Origin: Bacteroidota bacterium
Lineage (GTDB): Bacteria > Bacteroidota > Ignavibacteria > Ignavibacteriales > SURF-24
Direction: 5' to 3'
NCBI GenBank assembly: GCA_030706145.1
Contig: JAUZPB010000011.1
Coordinates: 1 to 64,000, forward strand
Length of the DNA: 64,000 nucleotides
This document shows, one piece after another, positions 1 through 8,771 of the stretch. The stretch's first letter is position 1. Each line of letters opens with the position of its first letter. The position numbers and the translations under genes are program-made. The notes under the pieces were generated by a model. It was given only the letters and a program-made list of their open reading frames with translations. It was not told the DNA's origin and made no database searches.

Positions 1-134
1 TTTCTACTAGATACACCGGTGCCAATCTTGTTTTCCTTTTCAATTACAAGGATGCGAAGATTATTTCTCGAAAAATATTCAGCTGTTGCCAAGCCGACAA
101 CACCAGCACCTATAACAAGGAAATCAAAATCCAT
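1..134 (-). CDS. FAD-dependent oxidoreductase, N-terminal fragment (cut by window edge)
   Basis: Only the first 44 codons are inside the window. The translation begins MDFDFLVIGAGVVGLATAEY, a Rossmann dinucleotide-binding motif (GAGVVG), followed by an acidic strand end (VIEKE) and then GTGVSSRN. That last stretch is common in LhgO-type L-2-hydroxyglutarate oxidases and other DAO-family flavoenzymes, so the family call is firm but the substrate is not. The gene lies 94 bases downstream of the ROK kinase on the same strand and may be co-transcribed with it. The ATG is at 132-134. Confidence 0.7.
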   Translation of the reverse strand, partial: MDFDFLVIGAGVVGLATAEYFSRNNLRILVIEKENKIGTGVSSR

Positions 135-228
135 ATTGTTTCAATTTTTCTATCTTAATTACAGATTCTCTTTTTAGGAAATAAGTTTCCAGAAAGTTTA
201 GTTCAGTCTAGGCTTCATAAACAAAGTC

Positions 229-1074
229 TTAATTTTTAGTGGCATCATAAAAAAGAGCAGCCGCGCCTAAAATTGCAACCTGCTCTAGTTCAGAGACGTC
301 AATAATGAGTCTTTTCAAAGAATTCGAATAAGCGAAACTCTCTATTGACTTCCACATCGAATCCTTGTAAAACTTAAAGGCCTTACTAACAGATCCTCCA
401 AGAATAATGGCTTCTGGGTCAACTGCATATAGTATAGTTTTGATGGCATTGCCCAGATGTTCACCGAACTCATTGAAAATTGCTAAAGCACGCTCATCCC
501 CTTCTGAGGCCAATTTTGAAACTTCTTCACCAGAAATTTCATATTTATTCTTAAAGAACTGCCCACAGCAATAACTTTCGAAAATACTATCTTTATATGG
601 GATCATTCCAAATTCACCTGCACCACAATTAGTCCCGGAATAAAGTCGTCCGTTTAATATTACACCTGCACCCAAACCTGTTCCGACTATTAGTCCCACA
701 AAGTTGTTAAAGCCTTTAGCTTTTCCGAAATACTTTTCGCCAGTTGCAAAGCAATTCGCATCGTTATTAATATAGACCGGAATGTTATATCTTTTTTCCA
801 TCAAAGACCTTAGTGGTACAGTTTTCCATGAAGGAATGTTTTGAACATCAAAGACTACTCCACTTTCAACATCGACAACGCTCGGGACGCCAATACCAAT
901 ACCTTCAGTATCACTATTTTTAAGATCATCTACCAGGCAGAAAATATCATCTAGAACTTCGTCAATTGAACCATTATTATGAATTCTTCTTGAAAGGACT
1001 TTATCTAGAATATTTCCAGATGAAATTCCAGCTCTAACATTTGTTCCGCCAAGATCGATTCCAATTACACTCAT
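229..1074 (-). CDS. ROK-family sugar kinase
   Basis: The 281-residue protein opens with the ATP-binding motif DLGGTNVRAG (about residues 7-16) and has GTGLGAGVI near residue 130, both hallmarks of ROK kinases, which phosphorylate glucose, N-acetylhexosamines or related sugars in the cytoplasm. A short Cys pair (CCGQ, about residue 168) sits where ROK proteins carry their zinc site, but the full motif is reduced. There is no N-terminal helix-turn-helix, so it should be an enzyme, not a NagC-type repressor. The MFS sugar permease gene ends 26 bases upstream, giving a transporter-kinase pair. The exact sugar cannot be read from the sequence. Confidence 0.85.
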   Translation of the reverse strand: MSVIGIDLGGTNVRAGISSGNILDKVLSRRIHNNGSIDEVLDDIFCLVDDLKNSDTEGIGIGVPSVVDVESGVVFDVQNIPSWKTVPLRSLMEKRYNIPVYINNDANCFATGEKYFGKAKGFNNFVGLIVGTGLGAGVILNGRLYSGTNCGAGEFGMIPYKDSIFESYCCGQFFKNKYEISGEEVSKLASEGDERALAIFNEFGEHLGNAIKTILYAVDPEAIILGGSVSKAFKFYKDSMWKSIESFAYSNSLKRLIIDVSELEQVAILGAAALFYDATKN

Positions 1075-1100
1075 TTTATTTCCACTTTTATTCAGGAATA

Positions 1101-2360
1101 TTAAACTGTTTCAATTTCCTTTTTCTTAAGACTAATTGTTTGGTTATTGATAATTGGTTTAGACCAAATTCCGATGCTGAAGATGTAGCCTAAAGTCAAA
1201 TATAAGAAGAACATTCCATATTTAAGACCAAACAAATCACCTAACCATCCAATTATCAATGGCACTATTGCTCCACCAATGATTGCAGTACAAAGTATAC
1301 CTGAAAAAGAGCCATGATTTTTATCTAATGAGTTCAAGGCCAGCGAGAAGATAATAGACCACATAACAGAAGCAGAAAATCCCATCATAGGGAAGGCAAT
1401 CAAAGCCAAGGTTTTTGTACCGAAGAAAGCAATGCTAAGCCAAACAAAGGCAGAGATAGCAAAACCCAGGAGGACCTTTCTGCTATCAAAAAACTTCAGG
1501 AATATAAGACCAAGCAAGCAACCAGCAGTCATCATTCCCCAGAACCATGAAACAGTCGATGCGCCGGTTGTAAGAGGATCCAAGCCATGGTAGATAAAGA
1601 GGAATTGAGAAATCCAGTTAGCTATTCCCTGTTCAGTACCGACATATGCAAAGACACCGATGAAATAAAGGATCACAGTTTTTTGACTAAAAAGCTTTTT
1701 ATGAGTCTCCCAGGCTCCAGCAATTTCATCTTCTTTTCTTTCAACGACAGGGAATTTTGAAAACAAAACTAAAAGGACCATAATTAGAGCGACAAAAGCA
1801 AAGATCCAATAAAGAGAGACCCAGGATAGGTCCTTAGGAACAACCGCACTGAGAGTTGATATTAAGAATTTATCTGTATTTCCCTTTCCAATGTTGGTGA
1901 CTAAGTAAGAATAGACATAAGGGCTTAAAAACGAAGCTGCTCCGAAAACCAGCTGTGCAGCAACAGAATTAAAGGCAAAATTTTCCTCACCTCCAGCTAC
2001 TCTTAACAGTGGGTTAATGGCCACTTGAAGCATAGCCATTCCGGCCCCGATCAAGAAAATTGAAAACATTGCAACCAGGAATGAAGGAAATAATGCAAAC
2101 AGTAAGGCTCCAGAAAATGCGACAAAAAAAGCAACGAACATGACAGGTTTTTCTTTGTACTTATCTACTAGCATTCCTGAAGGAATTGACATTACTCCAT
2201 AGGCAATAAAAAAGGAGAATGGGAATAATGCAGCCAATGTTAAATTCAGCTTAAAACTAGTTATGATCTCAGGTATAATAGGGCCAAGAATATTTGTCAA
2301 GAATGAAATAACGAAAAAGATAAGAAATATCAGGCCGATTATATAATAGTTCCGCTTCAT
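1101..2360 (-). CDS. MFS sugar transporter, FucP/FHS-like
   Basis: The 419-residue protein is very hydrophobic, with about twelve predicted membrane helices in two halves separated by a charged loop near residue 210 (VERKEDE). The first cytoplasmic loop has the MFS signature GMLVDKYKEK, and the layout resembles the fucose/glucose/galactose:H+ symporter family. It is first in a short minus-strand group with a ROK kinase and an FAD oxidoreductase, suggesting import of a sugar that is then phosphorylated. A 10-base direct repeat lies 15-40 bases upstream of the ATG and could be an operator. Substrate unknown. Confidence 0.82.
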   Translation of the reverse strand: MKRNYYIIGLIFLIFFVISFLTNILGPIIPEIITSFKLNLTLAALFPFSFFIAYGVMSIPSGMLVDKYKEKPVMFVAFFVAFSGALLFALFPSFLVAMFSIFLIGAGMAMLQVAINPLLRVAGGEENFAFNSVAAQLVFGAASFLSPYVYSYLVTNIGKGNTDKFLISTLSAVVPKDLSWVSLYWIFAFVALIMVLLVLFSKFPVVERKEDEIAGAWETHKKLFSQKTVILYFIGVFAYVGTEQGIANWISQFLFIYHGLDPLTTGASTVSWFWGMMTAGCLLGLIFLKFFDSRKVLLGFAISAFVWLSIAFFGTKTLALIAFPMMGFSASVMWSIIFSLALNSLDKNHGSFSGILCTAIIGGAIVPLIIGWLGDLFGLKYGMFFLYLTLGYIFSIGIWSKPIINNQTISLKKKEIETV

Positions 2361-2375
2361 CTTTATCCCGCGTAA

Positions 2376-2400
2376 TTATTTAGAGTTAATTTATTTAGAG
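2376..2400. repeat. Direct repeat upstream of the MFS gene
   Basis: The 10-mer TTATTTAGAG occurs at 2376-2385 and again at 2391-2400, a period of 15 bases, just upstream of the permease start at 2360. Two same-orientation sites here would suit a regulator binding in tandem, but no regulator gene is adjacent, so an operator role is inference. Confidence 0.35.
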
Positions 2401-2649
2401 ATTGTAAATTCCGCTTATTAAATTACCGCACATAATCAGTTGTTAACCAGGATTTAGTAATATGAGAATGAGTAATACAAAAAAAAGTGAAAGAAATATT
2501 ACATGGTCATAATAATAGCGTGACTAAACTACTTACAACACAACAAGCTAAATCATGCTCAAAGATAATAAAATAAAATCTATTTAAATCGGCTGTAAGT
2601 AAATTTTTCAGGTATTTGCGTAATTTTTGCTTTTGTTGTGGCAATAAAG

Positions 2650-2689
2650 AAAAGGCCGGATAACTATTGAAATAATTATCCGGCCTTTT
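2650..2689 (-). terminator. Rho-independent terminator after the sigma/anti-sigma operon
   Basis: A perfect 14-base stem, AAAAGGCCGGATAA (2650-2663) with its complement at 2676-2689, encloses a 12-base loop. On the minus strand it is followed by a short T-rich run. It lies about 80 bases beyond the anti-sigma stop codon. Its symmetry would also let it stop transcription from the other direction. Confidence 0.85.
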
Positions 2690-2769
2690 AGTTTTAATCT
2701 CAGTTTTTGTCAATCTTTTTATTAGTGACATTAATTTTTCATTTTTTAATATAATTGAGGTTACATTTT

Positions 2770-3486
2770 CTATCTATTACCTCTTAGCCACATTTTCTTT
2801 AAAGAGTCCATTCTGGATCTAAGCATATCAAGTTCCCGATCCTGTCCAGGGACAAGATTAAAGCCGCCAAAATTAACGTTTTCACCCGGATTTCCATATT
2901 GGTCTCCGCCATTAGGATCTGGTTTAGCCCTAAGACTTTTATCCAAATTGCTTCCGAAGCCTCCGAAGTCCAAATTCCTTAATCTATTAACATTTCTGTC
3001 ACTAGAAGCAACTTCGTCGTTATTTCTTGTAGCATGAGAATTAAATTTTCCGCTTCTAGAAGATGAAGAAGTGCTTTTCTGCACTGGTTCTTTTTTAATT
3101 ATCACGTCATTAGAAGAAATATTGTTTGGATCAATCAGGAAATTCTTCTTTTTATCATCATTACTTTGCTGGCTTGTAGTTTGAGCAGCATTGTTACGCT
3201 GTGGAGGAATTTTAGTAAATGGATTCTCGAGCTCTGAATGCTTACTTACCATAAAAAAAGCTATGACAGCACATACAGCTAAAGCAGAGGCAGGAACGAG
3301 AGGTCTTTTAAGATTAAAATAATAAAAGAAGCCTTTTTTCTCCTGGTATTTTATGCTGTTTAACTTTCTCTTTAGATTCATCTCAAAATCGGGAGGTGCA
3401 CCTATCCGGGGAAGCTGTTTCAGTAGCTCAATGGTTTCTTTAAACTGTTCGTCTTCAATATTGTAATTGCTTTTTTTCATAGGCAT
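2770..3486 (-). CDS. Putative membrane anti-sigma factor
   Basis: A short cytoplasmic N-terminus containing LPRIGAPPDFEMNLKRKL is followed by a single membrane segment (about residues 65-85) and a long, low-complexity Ser/Asn/Gly-rich extracytoplasmic tail ending in a charged helix. Gene order is the main evidence: it follows an ECF sigma gene directly, the stop and start sharing TGATG. It has no Cys/His zinc-finger motif of the zf-HC2 type, unlike the anti-sigma at 58484, so its mode of sigma binding must differ. The start chosen is ATG at 3484-3486; a GTG one codon earlier is possible. Confidence 0.65.
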   Translation of the reverse strand: MPMKKSNYNIEDEQFKETIELLKQLPRIGAPPDFEMNLKRKLNSIKYQEKKGFFYYFNLKRPLVPASALAVCAVIAFFMVSKHSELENPFTKIPPQRNNAAQTTSQQSNDDKKKNFLIDPNNISSNDVIIKKEPVQKSTSSSSRSGKFNSHATRNNDEVASSDRNVNRLRNLDFGGFGSNLDKSLRAKPDPNGGDQYGNPGENVNFGGFNLVPGQDRELDMLRSRMDSLKKMWLRGNR

Positions 3487-4070
3487 CACTCTCTATAAAT
3501 TGATTTTAACAATTTCTGAAGCTGTGCTCTTCCCCGATTTATCCTGGATTTAACTGTACCGATCGACAGTCCTGTAATTTCCGATATCTCCTCATAGGAT
3601 AAATCTTGAACGTCTCTGAGAATTACCACTTCTCTATAGACCTCTTTAACTTTTGAAAGCGCATTTTGAATTATTTTATTTTTAATTTCACTGTCAGCTA
3701 AAACATCAGGTGTATGGTTCGTATCTGTAATGTCAAAAGCCTGTTCGTCTTCATTATTACCATGAATTGAAAAAAGTCTTTTCCTTTTTCTTCTTTTTAA
3801 TTCATTTTTTGCAAGATTTGTAGCTATAGTGTAAATCCAGGTAGAAAACTTTGCAAAGGATTTATAAGAGTCCTTATGCAAATAAAACCGTATCATTGTG
3901 TCCTGGACAACATCAGTACTAACATCCTTATCACCTACAAAACGAAAGACAAAATTAGTAAGAGGGTCCTTATACCTCTTTACTAATATTTCATAAGCTT
4001 CTGTAGTATTATTTGCCTGAAATTCGGCTATCAATTCTTCGTCTGTAAGTTCAGATAAGTTTTTACTCAA
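3486..4070 (-). CDS. RNA polymerase ECF sigma factor
   Basis: The 194-residue protein has the two-domain ECF layout. A sigma-2 region (about residues 25-95) includes DVVQDTMIRFY and the -10 recognition stretch FSTWIYTIATNLAKNELKRR. A sigma-4 region (about 135-188) carries the helix-turn-helix LSYEEISEITGLSIGTVKSR. No sigma-3 domain is present. The only sensible start is TTG at 4068-4070, because an in-frame stop lies just upstream and the N-terminus then matches the family. It is followed without a gap by a membrane protein that probably controls it. The TGATAACC inverted repeats upstream may belong to its promoter. Confidence 0.92.
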   Translation of the reverse strand: MSKNLSELTDEELIAEFQANNTTEAYEILVKRYKDPLTNFVFRFVGDKDVSTDVVQDTMIRFYLHKDSYKSFAKFSTWIYTIATNLAKNELKRRKRKRLFSIHGNNEDEQAFDITDTNHTPDVLADSEIKNKIIQNALSKVKEVYREVVILRDVQDLSYEEISEITGLSIGTVKSRINRGRAQLQKLLKSIYRE

Positions 4071-4162
4071 TGATATTTATACTCTATAAATTAAAAAATG
4101 TTTCAATTTTGGATAGATAATTTTACTGAAATGAGTCTATAAAATCAAACTAATATTGTACG

Positions 4163-4220
4163 GTGATAACCAGACAATAAAACAATCTAAGCCTTAATGC
4201 AAAAAAACACGGTTATCAAA
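4163..4220. repeat. Inverted repeat TGATAACC / GGTTATCA upstream of the ECF sigma gene
   Basis: TGATAACC near 4163 on the plus strand has its exact reverse complement, GGTTATCA, near 4213. The pair lies in the 228-base gap between holA and the sigma gene, about 90-150 bases upstream of the sigma start. The spacing is too long for a terminator stem. It could be a pair of regulator or promoter -35-like sites facing each other. Confidence 0.35.
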
Positions 4221-4298
4221 AAAATAGGCCTCATATTCCAAAGTAAAATTTTGCCATCAAGACAGAGAAATATATAAAATATTCTCCCTTCTTAATGA

Positions 4299-5312
4299 CT
4301 AAAGAATTTCTGCTAAAAGCATGGTAATTACAGTTTTTGGATCAATTGATGAGGTTTTTATTGTTAGATCAGCATTAAACAGAGCTTTTCCTACTTTTAT
4401 AAGTTTCTGATTTCTATAAAATAGGCTAGCACGCTTATAATCCTTGTAGAAAAAAGAATGTGTTCCAACAATTCTTGCTGCTTCCTGGTCAGAAAGTCCG
4501 TTTTTCTCAAGTTCTGGGATCTGCGCCAAAGCAGTAAAATATCTAGTCAGCATCACAATAATAAAGAGAGCTTCTTTTCCTTTATCGAGAAGGTTATTAG
4601 CTATTTCCACAGCTTTTGTTCTATTTCTAAGGCCAATAGCGTTCTGAAGGTCAAAAATCGTATATTCCTTTAATGCAGAGGACTGCTTTTGAATAATCTC
4701 ATGAGTAATTTCTTTCTCTTCCCCCAGATAAGCAAAAATTTTCTGGAGTTGCATTTCAATAAGGCTCCTGTTTTCCCCGACAATACTAAGAAGCATTGAG
4801 GCATTTTCATGAGAAATAGCTTTTTGCTTGCGTGCTGAATATCTGATAATCCAAGCTATTAGTTCTTCTCCTTTTAATTCATTTGCTTCAAAGATATAGG
4901 AATACTTCCGTAATGATGAGTAAGGTTCAGCCTCAAGATTCGAAATTGCCCCATGTTTTGAAATTACAAGTGTAGTGAAAGAAGGCGGATTTTTGACATA
5001 ATTTGCGAAGATCTTTTTATCGCCCTTTAATTCATCAAAATCCTTCAAAATTATTAACTTTCTCTCAGTTCCAAAGGGGAAAGCAGAGGCCAGATCAATA
5101 ATTTCTGCTATGGTTCTATCTTTTCCGCTAATTATTTCCTTATCGAAGTCTGAAGATAAGAAGGGTTGTACGGCTGTTTCAACGGCTTTAACAGCATTAT
5201 CAATACTATAGGAATCTTCACCAAAAAAGAAATATATTGGGAGCAAAGAATCTTGTTTTAAGAATTTTGATATTAAAAAAATTGATGGAACAGATATTTT
5301 ACTTTTTGCCAT
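4299..5312 (-). CDS. holA: DNA polymerase III subunit delta
   Basis: The protein matches HolA, the clamp-loader subunit that opens the beta sliding clamp. It begins with PIYFFFGEDSYSIDNAV, the degenerate P-loop region of delta, continues through the RKLIILKDFDEL strand, and ends with the conserved all-alpha collar domain. About 337 residues is the usual length. I place the start at the ATG at 5310-5312; an upstream TTG would add three residues. It stands as a single minus-strand gene between the sigma operon and the cyclophilin gene. Confidence 0.88.
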   Translation of the reverse strand: MAKSKISVPSIFLISKFLKQDSLLPIYFFFGEDSYSIDNAVKAVETAVQPFLSSDFDKEIISGKDRTIAEIIDLASAFPFGTERKLIILKDFDELKGDKKIFANYVKNPPSFTTLVISKHGAISNLEAEPYSSLRKYSYIFEANELKGEELIAWIIRYSARKQKAISHENASMLLSIVGENRSLIEMQLQKIFAYLGEEKEITHEIIQKQSSALKEYTIFDLQNAIGLRNRTKAVEIANNLLDKGKEALFIIVMLTRYFTALAQIPELEKNGLSDQEAARIVGTHSFFYKDYKRASLFYRNQKLIKVGKALFNADLTIKTSSIDPKTVITMLLAEIL

Positions 5313-5359
5313 ATAATACAAATTAGAAGAAAAGGTTAATGATCCCAGGTTACAAAAAT

Positions 5360-5393
5360 CCCAGACAAACCTTCTAAAAAGAGTAAGTCTGGG
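5360..5393 (-). terminator. Terminator after the cyclophilin gene
   Basis: CCCAGAC at 5360-5366 pairs with GTCTGGG at 5387-5393. On the minus strand the stem is followed by ATTTTTG. It lies just after the cyclophilin stop at 5414, separating that transcript from holA. Confidence 0.65.
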
Positions 5394-5413
5394 TCAACAA
5401 AAACAAACATCAT

Positions 5414-6130
5414 TTATCTTGCGTCAAAGATACTATTTAGTTTTTTGGTTCTTTTCTCGATTTTAACCTGCTCCATTGCCACAGGGTCGACAGGTTTGCC
5501 ATCAGTAGGAGCTAACTTGGGGATGATCTTACCAGAGGCAATTTTATCAACTACGTTTATTCCCTTAATAACCTTTCCAAAGATAGTATAATTTTTAGGA
5601 AGCTCAGGAGCATCGGCCAGCATAATAAAGAACTGGGAAGAATTTGTATTGGGTCCCCTGTTTGCCATAGCAACAACGCCTCTTTGATAGCCTTCTTTAT
5701 AGCTTTGAGAGCCTGGATCCAATTCATCTTCAAAAGTAGCCCCATATATACTAGTCCCACCAGCGCCACTACCTGAAGGATCACCACCCTGAAGGACATA
5801 GCCTTTGGAAATTCTGTGGAAAATGACATTATTATAATAACCAGCAAGAGAAAGCCCCACGAAATTTTCACAGGTCTTTGGAGCATCCTTTGTATAGAGT
5901 TCGATCTCAATATTACCAAACTTTGTTTTAATTGTAGCGACTGTCATACTATCTGGAGCTTTACTGATCAGCTTATCAATAGCAGCCATATCAACTTCCA
6001 GCGTTTTCTTGTTCGAATCTGCCTGAGCTATAGAACTGTTTGCATTGGCAGAATCATTTTCTGAAGCTTTTTTATTCTGGCACCCCAAAAGAAGAGTCAG
6101 AATAAGGGCTGAAAAAAGTAATTTGTGCAT
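5414..6130 (-). CDS. Peptidyl-prolyl cis-trans isomerase, cyclophilin type, lipoprotein
   Basis: The N-terminus is a lipoprotein signal with lipobox LLLGC (Cys about residue 17), so the mature protein should be anchored in an envelope membrane and act on exported proteins. After a Ser/Asn-rich linker comes a cyclophilin domain (about residues 62-228) with the active-site blocks FHRISKGYVLQGGDP and NSSQFFIML. It contains the extra loop seen in short bacterial cyclophilins. It isomerises Xaa-Pro bonds. It is preceded by uppP on the same strand. Confidence 0.9.
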   Translation of the reverse strand: MHKLLFSALILTLLLGCQNKKASENDSANANSSIAQADSNKKTLEVDMAAIDKLISKAPDSMTVATIKTKFGNIEIELYTKDAPKTCENFVGLSLAGYYNNVIFHRISKGYVLQGGDPSGSGAGGTSIYGATFEDELDPGSQSYKEGYQRGVVAMANRGPNTNSSQFFIMLADAPELPKNYTIFGKVIKGINVVDKIASGKIIPKLAPTDGKPVDPVAMEQVKIEKRTKKLNSIFDAR

Positions 6131-6186
6131 TGTTTTCTCCCAATAAATACGAATAGTTTAACTTTTCAAAGGGCAAATGGACTAAA

Positions 6187-7038
6187 TCAGGCATTAATGA
6201 TATTAAAGCCTATTAGACTTAAAATCAGGACACCTAAAATAATTCTATAATAAACAAAGATAAAGGTTGAATTACGCTTTAGAAATTTCAAGAGAAAATC
6301 AATAGCTAAATATCCAGAGATAAAAGCAGCTAAAGTAGCAACAATAAGATTAAGAGTCATAGATTTATCTAAGTAAGGCAAAGACTCTTTAAGTTCAAGT
6401 AAACCACTAGCAAGAACAGCAGGAATACTCAGCAGGAAAGAGAATCTAGCAGCAGTTTCTCTAGTAAAGCCCAAAAACAGACCAGCAGTAATTGTAGTAC
6501 CAGAGCGAGAAGAGCCGGGAATAAGTGCAAATGCCTGAGCAATACCTACAATGAGTGAGTCGAGCCAGTTAAGATGGTTAATATCCTTCTTAAAAGAACT
6601 AACTTTCTCAGCAATTGCCAGTAAAATTCCAAGAACAATTAAACTGATAGAAATAACTATCAAATTTTTAGTAAAAGCCCCTTCAATATAGTGTTTAAGG
6701 CTAAGTCCTATAACTACGACAGGTAATGTGCCAATTATAATTAGCCATCCCATTTTTGAATTAAGGCTTTGTCCATTAAAAGATTTTCTTTGAAAAAGAT
6801 TATCTTTCAAAAAATCTCTAATAATATTAATAAGATCTTTGCGGAAATAAATTAAGACGGCCAGTAGTGTGCCAAGTTGAATAACAGCCATAAAAGCTGT
6901 CCATCTTTCAGGGTAGTTTTCAATTAAATCATTTACAAAAATTTTCCCTGTAAAAATCAGGTGAGCAGTACTACTGATTGGCAAAAATTCAGATAATCCC
7001 TGAACAATTCCGAAAAGAATGGCCTGCAGTATATTCAT
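6187..7038 (-). CDS. uppP: Undecaprenyl-diphosphatase
   Basis: This 283-residue multi-pass membrane protein belongs to the BacA/UppP family, which dephosphorylates undecaprenyl diphosphate so that the carrier can be reused for peptidoglycan and surface glycan synthesis. Both signature motifs are present: QGLSEFLPISSTAHL (about residues 13-27) and PGSSRSGTT (about 174-182), which form the active site. About eight hydrophobic segments fit the family topology. It follows the beta-barrel gene at a gap of 18 bases and is probably in the same transcript. Confidence 0.95.
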   Translation of the reverse strand: MNILQAILFGIVQGLSEFLPISSTAHLIFTGKIFVNDLIENYPERWTAFMAVIQLGTLLAVLIYFRKDLINIIRDFLKDNLFQRKSFNGQSLNSKMGWLIIIGTLPVVVIGLSLKHYIEGAFTKNLIVISISLIVLGILLAIAEKVSSFKKDINHLNWLDSLIVGIAQAFALIPGSSRSGTTITAGLFLGFTRETAARFSFLLSIPAVLASGLLELKESLPYLDKSMTLNLIVATLAAFISGYLAIDFLLKFLKRNSTFIFVYYRIILGVLILSLIGFNIINA

Positions 7039-7056
7039 CCAAATCCCCTATAGTAA

Positions 7057-7698
7057 TTAGAAATAATAAGATAGACCGAGTCGTAAACCGACAGAAAATG
7101 AGTTAAGGTTTACATTTTGCTCTGCAAAATTGTTCCTGAAGATCCCTTCCTGTGCCTTTGGTTCTCCAACAAAATCCATACGCATCTGTAAACTAATATC
7201 GGCATATAAATTACCGCCAAGCGTAGTATTGCCATCGGCTCTAAGAAGAAAACCAAAGCCAGAGGCTGAATATTTCAAAGCCTGGGAAGAAATACCACCT
7301 ACTTCACTAATTGAAAAATATCTATAGCCAGTTCCACCGCCAAACTTAAACCTATAGCCTTTGCCTGAAATCAGATAATAAGCCAGAATTGAAGGTAAGT
7401 GTCCATTATAGGAAAGGTCATAATACCCTATATTGTTACTATTATAAGAATTCACACTATAAGCATATTCTGCCCCAATCTGCAATCCATCATTTACTAA
7501 GTAGCCAACTTCGCCAAAGAATTCTGCATTAGGGTTAAAATCTGCTCTTCTTTCACCATTTCGTCTGGAAATATAGTCATTTAAGCTTGAGTGATTAGTA
7601 AGATCAACGCCAAGTCCTCCGGTGATGCTAAACTGTGCATATGCCGGTTGAAAGAGAAAGAGAGTCATAAAAGCTAGTAGTGAAAAATATTTTTTCAT
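7057..7698 (-). CDS. Outer-membrane beta-barrel protein
   Basis: A signal peptide (MKKYFSLLAFMTLFLFQPAYA) precedes about 190 residues of alternating hydrophobic and polar strands rich in Gly, Tyr and Asn, ending in an aromatic residue (LGLSYYF), the usual barrel C-terminal signature. The length suggests a small barrel of about eight strands, like OmpX/OmpW-type proteins; no specific family is recognised. Its start overlaps the stop of the YbhN-like gene by 4 bases and uppP follows closely, so it sits inside a co-transcribed envelope group. Confidence 0.7.
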   Translation of the reverse strand: MKKYFSLLAFMTLFLFQPAYAQFSITGGLGVDLTNHSSLNDYISRRNGERRADFNPNAEFFGEVGYLVNDGLQIGAEYAYSVNSYNSNNIGYYDLSYNGHLPSILAYYLISGKGYRFKFGGGTGYRYFSISEVGGISSQALKYSASGFGFLLRADGNTTLGGNLYADISLQMRMDFVGEPKAQEGIFRNNFAEQNVNLNSFSVGLRLGLSYYF

Positions 7699-8771
7699 AA
7701 GCTATCTACTTTTGTTTCCAAAATATCGACCAACTTTTCTGCTTTTCCTGTCTTTTTTACATATTTGTGATTAAGCCAGAAGAAAAAGATTAAGGCTAAA
7801 AGAATAGAGAGTAAATAAGAAACAAACCATGTAATTGTTGCGTAAGCAAGACTAAGCTGACTGCTAAAGCCAAAGAGCAGAACAACTGCTGTTTTTGTAA
7901 TTACTTGATATGAGCCTGTTCCCCCAGGAGTAGGAATTACGACGCCAAAAGAGCTAATGCAATACAACACCCAAGCCAAAGAAAAGCTAATAGGCATAAT
8001 AAGTTGCATTCGGAGTGTATAAAATCCAATGTATGAATTTACTGCATATGATATTGTGATTAGTGCAGTAAAGAAGAAGGTATAAATATAGCTTTTGTAA
8101 TCCTTTAAGGTAGAAAAGCCCTCAATAAGCATCTTGAAAATATAAGACAACTTAAGAGCTATTTTCTCGGAAAACACACCTACAAAACGAATGATAATAT
8201 TATAAAATTTTTCTCTATACTTTATTAGAAGCGAGAGAAATATTATTATTGCAGCCATAAAGATAGCGACAAGATACATGGCAGGTTTTAACCAGGGGAA
8301 ACTGTTATAAAGGTTCCCGTTATAAATAAAGACACTAATCAATACAGCAACAGCCAGTGCAGCCGAATCAATAACTCTTTCGACTATCACTGTCCCTATA
8401 AGAGATGTTCTTGAAATTCCTTCCCATTTTCCAAGTAATATTGGTCTTGAAAGTTCACCCAAGCGGGGGATAATATTATTGACACCATAGCCAATCATCA
8501 ATGAACCGAACAAGTTAATAATAGATGTATCCGGCTTTACCGATTTAAGGATTACCTTCCATCTTAGAGCCCGAAGGAAATGTGAGAAAGTCAAACTTAA
8601 AGCAAGAAGAGCTACCCATAACCAAGAAGCTTTAGAAATATCGGCTATTACGTCTCTTGCCCTAACGCCCCGGAAAGCGATATAAAGGAAGATCGCGGCT
8701 AAAAAAAAAGAAAATACAATTCCTAAGGATTGTTTTATTTTCGATAAGCTTTTGTTTTTATCTAAGGTCAA
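7695..8771 (-). CDS. YbhN/LPG-synthase-TM (UPF0104) family membrane protein
   Basis: This roughly 358-residue integral membrane protein has about eight helices and the family motifs RALRWKVIL, GELSRPILL and PTPGGTGSYQ. Such proteins correspond to the flippase part of lysyl-phosphatidylglycerol synthase without the aminoacyl-transferase domain; many are of unknown function and lipid transport is suspected. The only plausible start is TTG at 8769-8771, inside the last codons of lolA (14-base overlap), which indicates translational coupling. Substrate unknown. Confidence 0.8.
   Translation of the reverse strand: MTLDKNKSLSKIKQSLGIVFSFFLAAIFLYIAFRGVRARDVIADISKASWLWVALLALSLTFSHFLRALRWKVILKSVKPDTSIINLFGSLMIGYGVNNIIPRLGELSRPILLGKWEGISRTSLIGTVIVERVIDSAALAVAVLISVFIYNGNLYNSFPWLKPAMYLVAIFMAAIIIFLSLLIKYREKFYNIIIRFVGVFSEKIALKLSYIFKMLIEGFSTLKDYKSYIYTFFFTALITISYAVNSYIGFYTLRMQLIMPISFSLAWVLYCISSFGVVIPTPGGTGSYQVITKTAVVLLFGFSSQLSLAYATITWFVSYLLSILLALIFFFWLNHKYVKKTGKAEKLVDILETKVDSL

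Larger units (their letters stand above)
2361..2769. other. Intergenic region between the MFS gene and the anti-sigma gene
   Basis: This 409-base gap is AT-rich and holds the direct repeat next to the permease start and one strong terminator hairpin at 2650-2689. A 74-codon open frame across 2507-2731 on the minus strand runs through the hairpin, has no recognisable start signal and resembles no family I know, so it is not called as a gene. No tRNA or other RNA gene is apparent. Confidence 0.6.

Noticed and set aside
2507-2731. 74-codon minus-strand open frame
   Set aside because: It runs through a strong terminator hairpin, has no recognisable start signal or family, and lies in an AT-rich gap.
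5347-5353. TGTAACC on the minus strand near the cyclophilin terminator
   Set aside because: No GTC follows at 16-17 bases and it lies next to a terminator, so it is a chance match to the ECF motif.
5557-5919. 120-codon open frame overlapping the cyclophilin gene on the same strand
   Set aside because: The cyclophilin frame contains the full conserved domain; this one has no family resemblance.
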